Notes under the pieces: model-generated | The model's database searches: none | What the model saw: only the letters and a program-made list of their open reading frames with translations | Told to the model about the DNA's origin: nothing | Program-made: the position numbers and the translations under genes | Source of the DNA: CAYVQU01 sp964453155 | GTDB lineage: Bacteria; Chloroflexota; Anaerolineae; Anaerolineales; UBA11858 | Direction: 5' to 3' | Length of the DNA stretch: 64,000 bases | NCBI GenBank assembly: GCA_964453155.1 | Contig: CAYVQU010000003.1 | Coordinates: 1 to 64,000 of the forward strand | Part shown: positions 1-7,736 of the stretch, piece after piece | Layout of the letters: each line of letters begins with the position of its first letter | Position numbering within the stretch: the first letter of the stretch is position 1

Positions 1-135
1 ATCCTGGTTACAATTGCCCACAACGGACTTATTAACGCAAAAATCGCCCAGAGGCAACTGAGCGACTTTCAGCGTAAGTCCTTTTACAAACGAACCGTTT
101 TTCATTTGAACAGAGCCGTTTAGCTCATAGGACAT
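1..135 (-). CDS. possible N-terminal fragment of an unidentified protein, running off the left edge
   Basis: A minus-strand frame is open from an ATG at 133-135 to the window edge, giving 45 residues beginning MSYELNGSVQMKNGSF. A second in-frame ATG lies at 103-105. I recognise no family. The stretch is AT-rich and lies head-to-head with, and slightly overlapping, the homologous part of the VKOR gene that begins near 142. It may be the start of a divergent gene or only a chance open frame, since 45 codons is short. Its interest is that the VKOR gene loses its expected first membrane segment exactly where this frame begins, so a rearrangement junction near 120-140 is possible. Low confidence. 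Confidence 0.22.
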   Translation of the reverse strand, partial: MSYELNGSVQMKNGSFVKGLTLKVAQLPLGDFCVNKSVVGNCNQD

Positions 136-171
136 GTTACGCTCTGCGGTCCCGACGGGGATTGCAACACC

Positions 172-477
172 GTGCAACAAAGCCCCTATGCTCAGATATT
201 AGGGATAATACCCGTAGGAATATTGGGAATCTTTGGGTATGTTGCCATTTTATTTGCCTGGGGCATCCAATATTATGGCCCTTCAAACATGCGCAAGCTA
301 GCCGGATCATTGGTCTGGGGTATGGCATTCATGGGGACGTTATTCTCCATTTATCTAACCTTCCTGGAACCATTTGTCATTGGTGCAACTTGCGCCTGGT
401 GCCTGTCATCCGCAATTGTGATGACTATACTGCTATGGGCAGCATCATCCTCACAAAAATCGATGGCGAGAGATTGA
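172..477 (+). CDS. vitamin K epoxide reductase (VKOR) family protein, 5' end disrupted
   Basis: VKOR-family membrane proteins oxidise or reduce quinones coupled to disulfide formation in secreted proteins. The active-site pair is visible as CAWC at residues 74-77, numbered from the GTG at 172, with helices around residues 10-30, 45-65 and 78-95. Homology continues upstream of that GTG: the same frame encodes CGPDGDC from about 145, which carries the two loop cysteines of the family and runs into NTVQQSPYA. An in-frame TAG at 121-123 and the lack of a start codon mean that the first membrane helix is missing. The gene is therefore probably truncated or a pseudogene; a start at 172 would drop the loop cysteines. 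It ends 12 bp before the thioesterase gene, so the two were probably co-transcribed. Confidence 0.7.
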   Translation: MQQSPYAQILGIIPVGILGIFGYVAILFAWGIQYYGPSNMRKLAGSLVWGMAFMGTLFSIYLTFLEPFVIGATCAWCLSSAIVMTILLWAASSSQKSMARD

Positions 478-489
478 AAAGGATTATGA

Positions 490-900
490 ATGGGTGATTA
501 CCAATTCACATTAAAATTCGAGGTTAGGGATTATGAATGTGACCTCCAAGGCATTGTGAACAATGCTGTTTATCAGCACTATCTCGAACACGCCCGTCAC
601 GTATTTCTAAAACAAAATCAGGTTGATTTTGCAACTCTTTCAAAAAATGGAGTTGACCTGGTAGTTGTCCGGGTAGAAATTGATTACCTTCACTCCTTAA
701 GAAGTGGAGACCACTTTGAGGTAGGTTTGAATCTGTTTCGGGTTTCTAAGTTGAGATTTGGTTTTCACCAAGATGTCTACCGCTTACCCGAGCGCAAACC
801 GATTGTAAAAGCCAAAGTTATTGGCGCTCCCGTAACTAAATCTGGTAGACCCTACTTGCCAGAAAAGCTTGATGCATTGATACGTGTTTCAGGCAAATAG
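490..900 (+). CDS. acyl-CoA thioesterase, 4HBT hot-dog fold (YbgC-like)
   Basis: This 136-residue protein has the length and sequence pattern of single-domain hot-dog thioesterases, which hydrolyse acyl-CoA or acyl-ACP thioesters in the cytoplasm. Near the N-terminus the order D18-L-Q-G-I-V-N-N followed by YQHYLEHAR matches the catalytic Asp and long helix of the YbgC/4HBT family. The ATG at 490 lies 12 bp after the VKOR stop. Like its upstream neighbour it is more AT-rich than most of the window. The substrate cannot be told from sequence. Confidence 0.85.
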   Translation: MGDYQFTLKFEVRDYECDLQGIVNNAVYQHYLEHARHVFLKQNQVDFATLSKNGVDLVVVRVEIDYLHSLRSGDHFEVGLNLFRVSKLRFGFHQDVYRLPERKPIVKAKVIGAPVTKSGRPYLPEKLDALIRVSGK

Positions 901-1157
901 ACTGATTACCCTCCAAAAAAAATTGCATATCAACCGTCCATTATGACAATGTGTGGTTGATCTGAAATTTGATATTGTGTGAACCTCTGGCCACAGAGAT
1001 ACTAACAAGATACATTATTGATTCTGGGGTGTAATGAAAAATCAAAACTCTTACCAACTCCCTTTACACTGAAAAGCCACGTTTATTTTGGTTTTGTTTT
1101 TACGGATTTAATATCGCCATCGTTTCCAGCCTGTTTGCCCACCACTTTGGGCGCATT

Positions 1158-2702
1158 TTGGGGACCCGCCGCGGGGCGGTTGCGGCCATAATCGCCATTG
1201 CGCTCTATACGATCTTAGTTGGGGCGGACGCCGCGGTTGTCCGGGCCGCGATTATGGGCGGATTATCCATATTTGCCCGGCAGATGGGTCGCCGCCAGAC
1301 GGGGATCAACACCCTGGCTTTTGTCGCCGCGTTAATGTCAATTTTCAACCCACACACTCCTTGGGATGTCGGTTTTCAGTTATCCTTTGCCGCTACGTTA
1401 GGATTAATTCTTTATGCTGACCCCTTATCGCGAGGTTTTATCCGCCTGATCTCCCGCCGCCTGCCAGAGAAAATGACCGAAAAGCTGGCCGGACCAGTGG
1501 GCGAATATTTTCTATTTACGATTGCGGCTCAAATCACCACGCTACCCATCATGGCCTACCATTTTGGAACGATTTCTTGGAGCGCGTTTCTAGTGAATCC
1601 GGTCATTTTGCCGGTCCAACCACCAATCATGACGGTGGGGGGGCTGGCCTTAATTCTGGGTGTGATCTGGCTGCCATTGGGCAAAATCGCCGCCCCACTA
1701 GCCTGGCCGTTTGTTCTGTTTACCATTCGGGCCGTTGAATTTTTTGGGGATCAGATGGAAGGGGTGCTGGTCTTAGGAGAACTCAAACTCTTGTGGGTAA
1801 TTCTGTTTTATGGGATCCTACTAACCGGGACTTTTGGGGGTGACCGGCTGAGAAAATTTATCTCAGCCCGAAAAGAATTTCTCCACTCTGCCCTGGCGAT
1901 TCCGATCATTGCTATCCTGGGAATTGTCACAATCGTGGTTTGGCGCGCGGCCTGGGCCGGGCCCGATGGACGACTGCATATGACCATCTTAGATGTGGGT
2001 ACCGGGGATGCTATTCTCATCCAAACCCCAGAGGGCCGTTTCATTCTTGTCAACGGTGGCCCCTCTGCCAGTTTACTATCGGATGGTTTAGGTCGGCGCT
2101 TGCCCCCATTTCACCGAGAAATTGATTGGTTTGTCGTTGCTAAGCCTCACAAGGACCAAATTGCCGCGCTGCCCCGCGTTATAGAACGTTTCCGACCGAG
2201 GAATGTTTTGTGGGCCGGCCCCGATTCTGTCTCTCGGGAGGCCGATTACCTCCGGGAACGCCTCACCACCCTTCAAATTCCAATCACCACCGCGCTGCGT
2301 GGACACACCCTAGACCTGGGAGCGGGTGCCAGCTTACGAGTCATCCAATCCAGCGAACGCGGTGCAATTTACATCCTGGAATGGGATCATTTTCGCGCCT
2401 TACTCCCCCTGGGAATTTCGGATGGCGATTTCGAAAATTTCCGAATGGGCAAGAACATCGGCAATATTACCACCCTTCTGCTCGCAGATAACGGCCACAC
2501 TGCGACCAATCCCCGAGAATGGATCGCTAATCTGCGACCCCAATTGGTGCTGCTCTCCGTCGCCGCCGATGACCGCGATGGGCTCCCCCACCGAGAAGTT
2601 TTAGACGCGCTGGGCGGCTACTCGCTGTTGCGTACCGACCAAAATGGGTGGATTCAGGTTTCAACGGACGGTGAACGAATGTGGGTAACGGTTCAGCGGT
2701 AG
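1158..2702 (+). CDS. comEC: ComEC/Rec2-family DNA uptake channel, N-terminally truncated
   Basis: ComEC carries transforming DNA across the cytoplasmic membrane. The visible part holds the membrane 'competence' region (about residues 1-270, many hydrophobic helices) and a C-terminal metallo-beta-lactamase-like domain (from about 275, beginning MTILDVGTGDAILIQ). Full ComEC proteins are about 700-800 residues and start with an OB-fold domain. Here the frame is open only from about 1038 and recognisable homology (GFNIAIVSSLFAHHFG) starts near 1104. There is no ATG or GTG upstream, only a TTG at 1158. The N-terminal third, including the usual lead-in to the GFN motif, is absent, so the gene is probably non-functional. 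Base composition changes at the same place. Its TAG stop is formed by a palindromic repeat. Confidence 0.72.
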   Translation: MGTRRGAVAAIIAIALYTILVGADAAVVRAAIMGGLSIFARQMGRRQTGINTLAFVAALMSIFNPHTPWDVGFQLSFAATLGLILYADPLSRGFIRLISRRLPEKMTEKLAGPVGEYFLFTIAAQITTLPIMAYHFGTISWSAFLVNPVILPVQPPIMTVGGLALILGVIWLPLGKIAAPLAWPFVLFTIRAVEFFGDQMEGVLVLGELKLLWVILFYGILLTGTFGGDRLRKFISARKEFLHSALAIPIIAILGIVTIVVWRAAWAGPDGRLHMTILDVGTGDAILIQTPEGRFILVNGGPSASLLSDGLGRRLPPFHREIDWFVVAKPHKDQIAALPRVIERFRPRNVLWAGPDSVSREADYLRERLTTLQIPITTALRGHTLDLGAGASLRVIQSSERGAIYILEWDHFRALLPLGISDGDFENFRMGKNIGNITTLLLADNGHTATNPREWIANLRPQLVLLSVAADDRDGLPHREVLDALGGYSLLRTDQNGWIQVSTDGERMWVTVQR

Positions 2703-2727
2703 GGGCGGGTTTTAGACCCACCCCTAC
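2699..2727. repeat. palindromic repeat, GTAGGGGCGGG family, copy 1
   Basis: A 29-bp near-perfect palindrome with arms GTAGGGGCGGGTTT and AGACCCACCCCTAC lies between convergent comEC and the nitroreductase gene. The same word family recurs at 9298-9326 and 12006-12032. The comEC stop codon TAG (2700-2702) is part of the repeat. It could also act as a bidirectional terminator. Confidence 0.75.
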
Positions 2728-2733
2728 CACAAT

Positions 2734-3486
2734 TTATTCGATGTTGAACCCGCAGCGCTGCATATGTTTTACCAGAGTCTTGGGGAATAAACTTTGACCC
2801 CATTTACGGCAGATATGTTCCGTCCAGCCGTAGGTTTCATAATCATAGGTCTCTTCCCGCTCTTTGAGGGGGATTATCGCTTTGAGTTTAGCGTAATATT
2901 CTTGGGCGCGATAACCTTCATCCATGATGTCCATTGATGCGCGCACCAGTTCGGATTTCAACTCAGGGTACTCATCTTCAAATAACACAAACTCCAGGGG
3001 ATAGCGCGGTCGAGGTGGAGGGTTTTCGGCCGGATACCCCATCGTCAGGCCGACCATTGGGAAAACCCGGGGAGGTAAATTATAGTTTTCAATGATCTCT
3101 TTCGAATGAAACGGAATCCCACCTAAAAAACAGCTTCCCATCCCCACAGTTTCGGCTGCAATAACCATATTTTCGGCCATCAAGGCAGCATCTTGGAAAC
3201 CCAAGAGCAGCAACAGCATATCATCACATTGCAGCTCCCAATCCCGTTCTGCCATGATCAATTCCCATTTATGTGAATCGACACAAACAGTGAACATCAG
3301 CGGCGCTTTGAAAGGATTATCAGCCTGGTTTCGAGATAATAGCAGGCTACATAATTGCGATGCAAACGGGGCTTGCTGCCCAGCCCGGACAATCGTTTCG
3401 ATGACTTCATCCGTAGGCATGTCGGGTTTGTATTTGCGAATAGATTTCCGATTGAGCATGGTTTCGATGGTGGGGTTTGTGAGCAT
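2734..3486 (-). CDS. nitroreductase family FMN-dependent oxidoreductase
   Basis: This 250-residue protein has the nitroreductase fold: the N-terminal NRKSIRKY motif that binds FMN phosphate, and a central AAETVGMGSCFLGGI segment. Such enzymes use NAD(P)H to reduce nitro compounds, quinones or flavins. The length and C-terminal extension suggest the NfsA-like subgroup, but the substrate cannot be assigned. It is transcribed alone, converging on comEC, with a long word-palindrome upstream. Confidence 0.88.
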   Translation of the reverse strand: MLTNPTIETMLNRKSIRKYKPDMPTDEVIETIVRAGQQAPFASQLCSLLLSRNQADNPFKAPLMFTVCVDSHKWELIMAERDWELQCDDMLLLLLGFQDAALMAENMVIAAETVGMGSCFLGGIPFHSKEIIENYNLPPRVFPMVGLTMGYPAENPPPRPRYPLEFVLFEDEYPELKSELVRASMDIMDEGYRAQEYYAKLKAIIPLKEREETYDYETYGWTEHICRKWGQSLFPKTLVKHMQRCGFNIE

Positions 3487-3531
3487 GGGGCTTCTCCAGT
3501 TTTTTTGATTTTTGAACCAATTATATCGTTA

Positions 3532-3648
3532 GGTAGTTGGTTGGATAGGTAGGATGGTTGGTTAGCTTGTGGGTTGGCTGGTAATTTGGTTAATTTACAA
3601 GCAATAACAAGCGCTCAAACTATCCAACCAACCAATTTTTAAGCTACC
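3532..3648. repeat. intergenic word-palindrome built of GGTTGG/CCAACC units
   Basis: The left arm repeats variants of GGTTGGNT and the right arm holds the complementary CCAACC words. TTGGTTGGATA at 3537-3547 exactly matches the complement of 3621-3631. It lies in the divergent gap between the nitroreductase and aminotransferase genes. Related GGTTGG words occur at 19384-19405, 39175-39215 and 61434-61500. Confidence 0.65.
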
Positions 3649-3683
3649 AACACGGCATTTGTCACGAATTATTGTCTAGACCA

Positions 3684-3711
3684 TTAACTTTGACCACGTC
3701 TCTGGTACAAT
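3684..3711 (+). promoter_or_regulatory. sigma-70-like promoter for the aminotransferase gene
   Basis: TTAACT (3684-3689), a 16-bp spacer ending in TGG, and TACAAT (3706-3711) form a -35/extended -10 promoter about 45 bp before the ATG. A ribosome site (AGGAGG) follows just before 3756. Confidence 0.55.
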
Positions 3712-3755
3712 CAAATTAATTAAATTTCTCCTTCAAAAATCACCCAGGAGGCCCC

Positions 3756-4820
3756 ATGTCACCCTTGTTTGTTCCCGGTCCAGTGGATGTTCACACCGAA
3801 GTCGCACTGGCGCAAACCTACCCGATGATGGCCCATCGCAGCGCCGAATTCGAAGAGATATTCCATGGCGCAGAAAATAAGTCCCGGATGCTCTTCGGCA
3901 CTCAATATCGTGTTTTCCTGACCGCGTCATCCGGGACCGGTCTACAAGAAGCCGCGGTCCGCAATTTTGCTAACAATACGGTTTTATCCTGCGCCAATGG
4001 CGCGTTTGGAAATCGCTGGTACGACGTTGCCATCACCAATGGTAAAGAAGCCGATAAAGTTGAAGCGCCCTGGGGACAGCCGCTTGATCCAGACAAAGTT
4101 GCCGCGGCTTTAAAAGTCAAAGATTACGAAATCCTCACCATCGTCCATAATGAAACCTCGACCGGGTTGGCCAACCCGATCGCTCAAATTGCAGCCGCAG
4201 CTCGGGAAGTCAGCCCAGACACCTTAATCTGTGTCGATGCGGTTTCATCTTTGAGCGGCGTCGAGTTCAGAATGGATGAATGGGGTATTGACTTTATTTT
4301 GACCTCGTCGCAAAAAGCGCTGGCACTTCCCCCCGGTCTAGGACTGGCCGCAACCTCTGATCGCGCTTTGGCCCGGGCTGAAACGGTGAAAAACCGAGGC
4401 TGGTATTTTGATCTCCTGCGGCTCGAAAAGCATCGCACCACAAACTCAACCCCCGCCACGCCCCCCATCTCCTTAGTTTATGCGCTTGAAACCCAAATGG
4501 ATCGGATTATTGCCGAGGGAATGCATAATCGGTTTACCCGTCATTCAGAGATGGCTAATCGCGTTCAACACTGGGCCAAAAACCGCGGTTTCGGATTGTT
4601 CGCGGCTAATGGGTACCGGTCCCAAACGGTAACGACCATTGAAAATACCCACAATCTCGATATTGCTGCCCTAAATGCCGAAATTGGGCTGCGGGAAATG
4701 CGGATTGCTAATGGTTATGGCAGTCTAAAAAATAAAACATTCCGTATTGCCCACATGGGTGAATTGGTAATGAAAGAAATTGATGAATTATTATCGGCTA
4801 TGGATAAATTTATGGCATAA
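3756..4820 (+). CDS. class V aminotransferase, alanine/serine-glyoxylate type
   Basis: This 354-residue PLP enzyme resembles alanine-glyoxylate and serine-pyruvate aminotransferases, which transfer an amino group to glyoxylate or pyruvate. Family features are the N-terminal FVPGPVDV and MAHRSAEF, ASSGTGLQEAAVRN (phosphate binding), D161 in CVDAVSSLSG for the PLP nitrogen, and the Schiff-base lysine K187 in SSQKALALPPG. A good promoter and ribosome site precede it and a rho-independent terminator follows, so it appears monocistronic. The exact amino donor is not certain. Confidence 0.9.
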   Translation: MSPLFVPGPVDVHTEVALAQTYPMMAHRSAEFEEIFHGAENKSRMLFGTQYRVFLTASSGTGLQEAAVRNFANNTVLSCANGAFGNRWYDVAITNGKEADKVEAPWGQPLDPDKVAAALKVKDYEILTIVHNETSTGLANPIAQIAAAAREVSPDTLICVDAVSSLSGVEFRMDEWGIDFILTSSQKALALPPGLGLAATSDRALARAETVKNRGWYFDLLRLEKHRTTNSTPATPPISLVYALETQMDRIIAEGMHNRFTRHSEMANRVQHWAKNRGFGLFAANGYRSQTVTTIENTHNLDIAALNAEIGLREMRIANGYGSLKNKTFRIAHMGELVMKEIDELLSAMDKFMA

Positions 4821-4864
4821 CTCCACGAGTTATCGCGGCCCGAAAAATTCATCTCCGCTATTAA

Positions 4865-4906
4865 AACCAGGAACCCTGGAAATTACTTCCAATTCCTGGT
4901 TTTTTG
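4865..4906 (+). terminator. rho-independent terminator after the aminotransferase gene
   Basis: AACCAGGAA (4865-4873) pairs with TTCCTGGTT (4893-4901), followed by a run of T. It separates the aminotransferase gene from the RlmD-like gene. Confidence 0.75.
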
Positions 4907-4921
4907 TCAAGAAAGATTCCG

Positions 4922-6154
4922 ATGTCCAAAAATACTCAGATCGTAACCCTAGAAAAATACGCCAATGGCGGCGAATGCTTTGGGCGTTTAACCGATAAAC
5001 GCGCTGTTTTTGTCCCCTTCACGCTGCCGGGTGAAACTGTACAGATTGAACTGATTGAAGAGAAAAAGAGTTTTGCCCGCGGCCGCGTCGACGCAGTCAT
5101 CACTAGTTCCCCCCATCGAATTGAGCCCCGCTGTTCACATTTTGGCAGGTGTGGCGGTTGCGCTTATCAACATCTTACATATAACCAGCAACTTGCGGCC
5201 AAAACCAAAATTCTAGGTGAGCAACTCCAGCGCATCGGGAAATTTGAGAATCCACCCGTTCAGCCCACGGTCGGTGCTGCCTCATCTTGGAACTACCGCA
5301 CTGAGAACCGCTTTTATTTTAACGACCAAGGTGAACTCGGGATGCCAGGGCCGCGCTCAAAGCGAATTGTACCGCTGACAGAATGTCCGGTGGTGACCGA
5401 AACCATGCGGGAATTTTGGCCTTTACTAGACCTGGGCACAATCCCTGGATTAGACAGCCTCAGTTTGCGCGTGGGTGCCGCCGAGGAAGTCATGCTCATC
5501 TTAGAGAGTAGCGATCCCCACCCCTTCGATATGTCCGTCGACCTGCCTATTTCAGTAATCCACTCGGGGCCGGGTGGTTCATTGGTGTTAGCGGGGGATG
5601 ATCATCTCATCATCGAAATCCTCGGACGAGAATTCCAAGTTTCGGCAGACTCTCACTTCCCGCCGAATTTGGCAATGACAGAGATTATGATCTCCCATAT
5701 TTTGGAACAATTAGATATCCCCGCAAATGCCACAGTGGTTGACGCGTTCTGCGGGGCAGGCCTAAGGAGCGCCTTTTTGGCCCCAAAAGTGGGTCGTCTG
5801 ATTGGAATTGATCCCTCGGCAAGTGAGTGTGAAGACTTCGCATTGAATCTGGATGAGTTCGATAATGTGGAGCTCTTCGAAGACCGGGTTGAAAATGTAC
5901 TGCCCACCTTAAGGCTGAAACCGGATATTTTGGTGGCCGCCCCCCCGAAATCCGGGTTAGGGCATCAGATATTGGATGTACTCCAGGAAATGCAACCCGG
6001 CACCATCAGCTACCATTCTATTGATCCCGCTACGTTAGCTCGGGATGCCCGGCGGTTGACAGAGGGCGGCTACACCCTCAAGCAAATCACACCGTTTGAT
6101 GTCTTGCCACAAACCCAATTTATCGAGAGCATCAGTTTCTGGCATAAACCTTAA
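4922..6154 (+). CDS. TrmA/RlmD-family (uracil-C5) RNA methyltransferase homologue lacking the catalytic cysteine
   Basis: Layout from the ATG at 4922: a TRAM-like N-terminal domain (residues 1-60), an iron-sulfur site C71-x5-C77-x2-C80 with a fourth cysteine in LTECPV, and a C-terminal Rossmann methyltransferase domain (VVDAFCGAGLRSAFLAPKVG). Family members methylate uracil C5 in 23S rRNA or tRNA through a covalent cysteine adduct. The usual SCNP motif around that cysteine reads SIDP here (Ile367), in YHSIDPATLARD, and the usual DPPR reads APPK. The C-terminal Glu motif (TQFIES) and SAM-site glycines remain. It may bind RNA or SAM without the classical chemistry. A TTG at 4904 is an alternative start. 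Confidence 0.82.
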   Translation: MSKNTQIVTLEKYANGGECFGRLTDKRAVFVPFTLPGETVQIELIEEKKSFARGRVDAVITSSPHRIEPRCSHFGRCGGCAYQHLTYNQQLAAKTKILGEQLQRIGKFENPPVQPTVGAASSWNYRTENRFYFNDQGELGMPGPRSKRIVPLTECPVVTETMREFWPLLDLGTIPGLDSLSLRVGAAEEVMLILESSDPHPFDMSVDLPISVIHSGPGGSLVLAGDDHLIIEILGREFQVSADSHFPPNLAMTEIMISHILEQLDIPANATVVDAFCGAGLRSAFLAPKVGRLIGIDPSASECEDFALNLDEFDNVELFEDRVENVLPTLRLKPDILVAAPPKSGLGHQILDVLQEMQPGTISYHSIDPATLARDARRLTEGGYTLKQITPFDVLPQTQFIESISFWHKP

Positions 6155-6169
6155 AACTTTGTTTTCCCC

Positions 6170-6198
6170 TTGCATTCTAGACCTCCTATTGATATAAT
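6170..6198 (+). promoter_or_regulatory. strong sigma-70-like promoter for the 88-residue protein gene
   Basis: TTGCAT (6170-6175), a 17-bp spacer and a perfect TATAAT (6193-6198) lie upstream of the gene at 6235. A consensus AGGAGG ribosome site sits at 6222-6227, 7 bp before the ATG. Confidence 0.7.
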
Positions 6199-6234
6199 TA
6201 GAACATAAGTTCTAGATCAACAGGAGGTTTTTTC

Positions 6235-6501
6235 ATGGACGTTGGAATGCTTTGGTTTGACAATGATAAGCAAGCTGACCTAAACATAAAGGTCAAACGG
6301 GCGGTCACCTACTATCAGAAAAAATATGGTCAAAAGCCCAATTTATGTTTTGTAAACCCCTGTATGCTCACCATCGGTAGTAATGGCGGTTCATCTGGGA
6401 AGGCCACAACCGCCAAAAAGACCGGCGGCGTCGAGATTCGGGAATCGCAGTCGATGCTTCCCAACCATTTTTGGATCGGAATCAACCGCCGCAAATCCTA
6501 G
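6235..6501 (+). CDS. small conserved-looking protein of unknown function (88 aa)
   Basis: The family is not recognised. The protein starts MDVGMLWFDNDKQADLNIKV, has a basic coiled middle (KRAVTYYQKKYGQKP) and ends in a Gly/Lys-rich tail (GSNGGSSGKATTAKK). It has no signal peptide or membrane helix. The sequence hints at a short soluble protein, perhaps nucleic-acid binding given its basic charge, but that is a guess. Expression signals are unusually good: a consensus promoter, a perfect ribosome site and a 16-bp terminator-like hairpin, which make a highly expressed one-gene transcript likely. Confidence 0.72.
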   Translation: MDVGMLWFDNDKQADLNIKVKRAVTYYQKKYGQKPNLCFVNPCMLTIGSNGGSSGKATTAKKTGGVEIRESQSMLPNHFWIGINRRKS

Positions 6502-6535
6502 GTAGAACCTGCTTTCCACGGCAGCTACACTCCTC

Positions 6536-6574
6536 AACCTAAACCGGACACCTAATGTGTGTCCGGTTTAGGTT
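6536..6574 (+). terminator. long perfect hairpin after the 88-residue protein gene
   Basis: A perfect 16-bp stem (6536-6551 with 6559-6574) has a 7-nt loop. It is followed by a smaller AGCCA/TGGCT hairpin at about 6577-6594 rather than a T-run. It probably acts as a terminator or 3'-end stabiliser between convergent genes. Confidence 0.6.
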
Positions 6575-6600
6575 TAAGCCAGCCTCAGGTGGCTGTCACC

Positions 6601-7695
6601 TCAGTAGATCTGTTTAAACGTTTTGGTGGTTGAAATATCCGAAAGAATATCAGTCGAATCGACCAATTGACTGAGCGCTCCCAGATTCGGTGGTAGTTTT
6701 TTGATCTCTTCAGATTGAATGGCCGCGTGCAGGGCATCCGCGAAACGCCCTGACCAGGGCACTTGATAGGGGCGGTTATAAAAAGAGCTGATTTTTGGTT
6801 CGATCGGATCCATTAAACCTAACGCGTTTTGTTTACTCATCAGGAGCAGATAAGCCTCAGAGAGATGCTGCTCCCGCACTTTCCAGGTTTGGCTATCGAG
6901 AATCTGGTGAAAAATGGGGATAAGTTCTGGGGGCCAATCCAGCTGATTGAATGCCGTCCCAAACCATTTGTAGTAGGGCGGAAATTGGCGATCCATCAAA
7001 AAACACAATTTCATAATTTCTTGAACCATCCGGTTCGCGACGAGGCGGGAACCCAATTCATCACCGACATCGCCAGAGCGGGCCATGAAGGGTTCCTCTT
7101 GATCGATCCGCCGCCAGGCATTGGCGAGGAGATACAACCAGAGATCATGAGGATACCAATTAAGTTGCGTGCGGACATTTTCAAGCTGACCTAATCCATC
7201 ATGGAAGATTTCCCCGGCCGCCACGGTTCGCAGATGTTGGGGCGGCATGGTAAGCCAATCGAGCAGGGTAATTTCTTGGGTGGGATCAATGCCTAAATAA
7301 CCTGAAAAGAATTTTGGGATTGTGGTCAGCGCGACCCAAGGTTTGATCGGGCCTACCTCAACCGGTACCATTTGGGCTTCACCAGAGAAGGGTTCATCAT
7401 AATTGGTCGGGTAGCCGCGAATCTCAACGGGCAGTTCAGCTGCTAAAATGTCAGATATCGTCTCTCGATGGAGATCATATTCTCCGGGGAAAAGATACAG
7501 CGTAACTTTTGGTCCCCAGCCGTGATCGCGGGATTGGGGCGTGTCAAAGCCTAACACATCTGAACCGAAATCCAAGCGGGCGGCTGAATAGGCTAAATCG
7601 GGAAAATGATGTTCAAGAACGGGTTTGACTCCCTCTTGAAAAAATATTTCGGCTAAAGTCAATCCGGGGATGAAGGGGACGTTTTCCAGGTTCAT
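6601..7695 (-). CDS. DUF4037-like nucleotidyltransferase-related protein
   Basis: This 364-residue soluble protein resembles DUF4037 proteins, which are related to nucleotidyltransferases: the N-terminal half carries LDFGSDVLGFDTPQSRDHGWGP and the C-terminal half the characteristic MDRQFPPYYKWFGTAF. The GSDVLGFDTPQSRDHDW-like segment corresponds to the nucleotidyltransferase motif region. The reaction and substrate are unknown. It is followed downstream by nothing on its strand and preceded by holA 41 bp away, so it may be the distal gene of a holA-led transcript. Confidence 0.7.
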   Translation of the reverse strand: MNLENVPFIPGLTLAEIFFQEGVKPVLEHHFPDLAYSAARLDFGSDVLGFDTPQSRDHGWGPKVTLYLFPGEYDLHRETISDILAAELPVEIRGYPTNYDEPFSGEAQMVPVEVGPIKPWVALTTIPKFFSGYLGIDPTQEITLLDWLTMPPQHLRTVAAGEIFHDGLGQLENVRTQLNWYPHDLWLYLLANAWRRIDQEEPFMARSGDVGDELGSRLVANRMVQEIMKLCFLMDRQFPPYYKWFGTAFNQLDWPPELIPIFHQILDSQTWKVREQHLSEAYLLLMSKQNALGLMDPIEPKISSFYNRPYQVPWSGRFADALHAAIQSEEIKKLPPNLGALSQLVDSTDILSDISTTKTFKQIY

Positions 7696-7736
7696 ATTTC
7701 TAAATGGGGGATGGGGCGGCCGTGATCGGATTGATA

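Noticed and set aside
121..123. In-frame TAG upstream of the VKOR homology considered as a pyrrolysine or readthrough codon
   Set aside because: The sequence before the TAG has no VKOR-like first helix in any frame, so truncation is the simpler reading.
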